In this document: positions 5,714-6,940 of the stretch, one piece after another
Layout: each line of letters starts with the position of its first letter
How positions within the stretch are numbered: position 1 is the stretch's first letter
Origin: Ignavibacteriales bacterium
GTDB lineage: Bacteria; Bacteroidota; Ignavibacteria; Ignavibacteriales; Ignavibacteriaceae
Length of the DNA: 6,940 bases
Reading direction: 5' to 3'
Assembly (NCBI GenBank): GCA_020061995.1
Contig: JAGUXE010000109.1
Span: forward strand, 1-6,940
The notes under the pieces: generated by a model
Told to the model about the DNA's origin: nothing
What the model saw: the letters and a program-made list of their open reading frames with translations, nothing else
Databases searched by the model: none
Translations under genes and position numbers: made by a program

Positions 5714-6940
5714 ATGATTACAATGTTGGCTCCCAAAGATAATCCACTCATTTCTATCGAAGAACTTATATCTACAGAACTATTAAATACTGAGACACTA
5801 TTAACATTTAGTGATATATCAATTAATTTTTTAGCTCAACTTTCTAATAAAATTTTTGAAGTAAAACATATTACTAATTTCCCGGAACTCGTGGCATTGG
5901 CATATTGGATCCGAAAAACGAACGTTTCATCTATTATCAAATATTTTTCAAAGGAAACAAATTCCTCGGAAATTATTACTCCCAGAGGAATTGCATTTCA
6001 CATAGCTCCTTCTAATGTTGATAGTATATTCCTTTATTCTTGGGCACTTTCACTTCTGGTTGGAAATATAAACATAGTTCGAATATCTCAAAATGTTGGT
6101 CCACAATTAGCATTGCTTCTTCTTTTTATCAATGACCTTTTGAAAGAAGAACAGTGGTCCGAAATTAGAAAGAGAAATTTCATTATCACTTATCCTCATG
6201 ATGACAAAATAAATTCAATTCTTTGTGCAAATTGCGATATTAGAATATTATGGGGTGGTGATGAGACAATTAAGAAGATTCGAAAATTTCCATCAAAAGC
6301 TACAACTAAAGAAATTCCTTTCGCTGACAAATTTTCTTACACAGTAATCGATTCAAATAAATATCTGGCATTAAACGATTACCGCAAAGAACAATTAGCA
6401 AAACAATTTTATAATGATTCTTATTGGTTTGATCAGATGGCATGTTCCTCACCACGTTTTACTTATTTCACCGGTTCAAAGAAGAAGAATAACATTGCAA
6501 GTGGTACATTTTGGCAGAAATTGGAATTAGAATTAGTTAATAGAGAGAGAAGCGATTCAATGGGAATTGCTATGAATAAATTAGTACATTTATATGAGAC
6601 TGCGTCATCATCAAATTCAATGGTTGTTACAACCGGATTATCGATTGTAAAACCTACCGTTGTCAGAATTCCAAAAGAGGACATCAATAAATTTAGAGAA
6701 AATTGTGGTGGCGGGTTCTTCTATGAATGTTTTATTGATTCAATCGAAGAATTAGTTGATTTGGTACAACCTAATGACCAAACTTTAACATATTTTGGTT
6801 TTAGTAAGAGCAAACTGAAAATATTCATTAGAAAAGTTAATGGAAAAGGTGTAGATCGAATTGTTCCGATTGGGCACGCATTAAACTTCTCACCTATTTG
6901 GGATGGCTATTCACTTCTACATGAATTAACAAAAAAAATA
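5714..6940 (+). CDS. LuxC-family acyl reductase, open at window end
   Basis: This frame runs 409 codons to the last base without a stop. The product is a LuxC-type acyl-CoA/acyl-protein reductase, which accepts an acyl group on a cysteine and reduces it to an aldehyde with NADPH. Visible features are RGIAFHIAPSNVDSIF (91-106), the start of the aldehyde-dehydrogenase-like nucleotide fold; RILWGGDETI (177-186); the nucleophile C244 in WFDQMACSSPR; and a C-terminal block with RIVPIGHALNFSPIWDGYSL (382-401). The DQxxCSSP context matches the acylated Cys286 of Vibrio harveyi LuxC. The last visible residues (LLHELTKKI) look like the end of the domain, so probably only a few residues are missing. 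The ATG at 5714 is one base after the LuxE stop; ATG 5723 is an alternative start three codons later. It should form the reductase half of a complex with the LuxE product. The aldehyde made is unknown. Confidence 0.92.
   Translation, partial: MITMLAPKDNPLISIEELISTELLNTETLLTFSDISINFLAQLSNKIFEVKHITNFPELVALAYWIRKTNVSSIIKYFSKETNSSEIITPRGIAFHIAPSNVDSIFLYSWALSLLVGNINIVRISQNVGPQLALLLLFINDLLKEEQWSEIRKRNFIITYPHDDKINSILCANCDIRILWGGDETIKKIRKFPSKATTKEIPFADKFSYTVIDSNKYLALNDYRKEQLAKQFYNDSYWFDQMACSSPRFTYFTGSKKKNNIASGTFWQKLELELVNRERSDSMGIAMNKLVHLYETASSSNSMVVTTGLSIVKPTVVRIPKEDINKFRENCGGGFFYECFIDSIEELVDLVQPNDQTLTYFGFSKSKLKIFIRKVNGKGVDRIVPIGHALNFSPIWDGYSLLHELTKKI

Noticed and set aside
6463..6687. Minus-strand open frame of 74 codons inside the LuxC-like gene
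   Set aside because: It is antisense to a clear LuxC reading frame and lacks any start signal or domain.
4606..6940. Assignment as a bioluminescence (lux) operon
   Set aside because: Only LuxE- and LuxC-type genes are present, without luxA, luxB or luxD, and the companions (ligases, ACP, SDR, GNAT) fit another pathway.

Overview
The window is an AT-rich stretch of bacterial DNA holding one tightly packed, plus-strand operon of seven genes. No rRNA, tRNA, CRISPR array or insertion sequence was seen. Codon use is uniformly A/T-ending, at least one gene starts with TTG, and Shine-Dalgarno-like sequences are patchy. This suggests a low-GC, probably Gram-negative bacterium (Bacteroidota, Ignavibacteriota or a similar lineage). 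The sequence does not fix the phylum.

Layout: bases 1-81 hold a short GC-rich hairpin and an unassigned stretch. Then follow (1) an adenylate-forming ligase with amino-acid-type, DltA-like pocket residues (82-1500); (2) a GNAT-fold acyltransferase (1513-2199); (3) a 78-residue acyl/peptidyl carrier protein (2214-2450); (4) a FabG-like short-chain dehydrogenase/reductase (2434-3192); (5) a second adenylate-forming ligase lacking the amino-acid-binding Asp (3189-4619); (6) a LuxE-type acyl-protein synthetase (4606-5712); and (7) a LuxC-type acyl reductase (5714-6940), still open at the window end but close to full length. Genes 3/4, 4/5 and 5/6 overlap by 17, 4 and 14 bases, and 6/7 are one base apart. 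This points to one transcript with translational coupling.

Inferred cooperation: the two ligases activate different carboxylic acids as acyl-adenylates, and one or both load the carrier protein. The SDR probably reduces a 3-oxo (or other keto) group on the carrier-bound acyl chain. LuxE and LuxC relay an acyl group through their conserved cysteines and reduce it to an aldehyde. The GNAT protein probably transfers an acyl group to an amine. No luciferase genes (luxA/luxB) or luxD are visible, so this is probably not a bioluminescence operon. From general knowledge, ACP/FabG/LuxC/LuxE-like gene sets also occur in surface-polysaccharide and flagellin-glycan loci, so building an unusual acyl or aminoacyl decoration is a reasonable hypothesis. 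The product is unknown.

The main points of interest are three ATP-dependent carboxylate activators in one seven-gene operon, the contrasting pockets of the two ligases, and the 5' end of ligase 1. Ligase 1 lacks about 30 N-terminal residues expected for its family and may be truncated or frameshifted.
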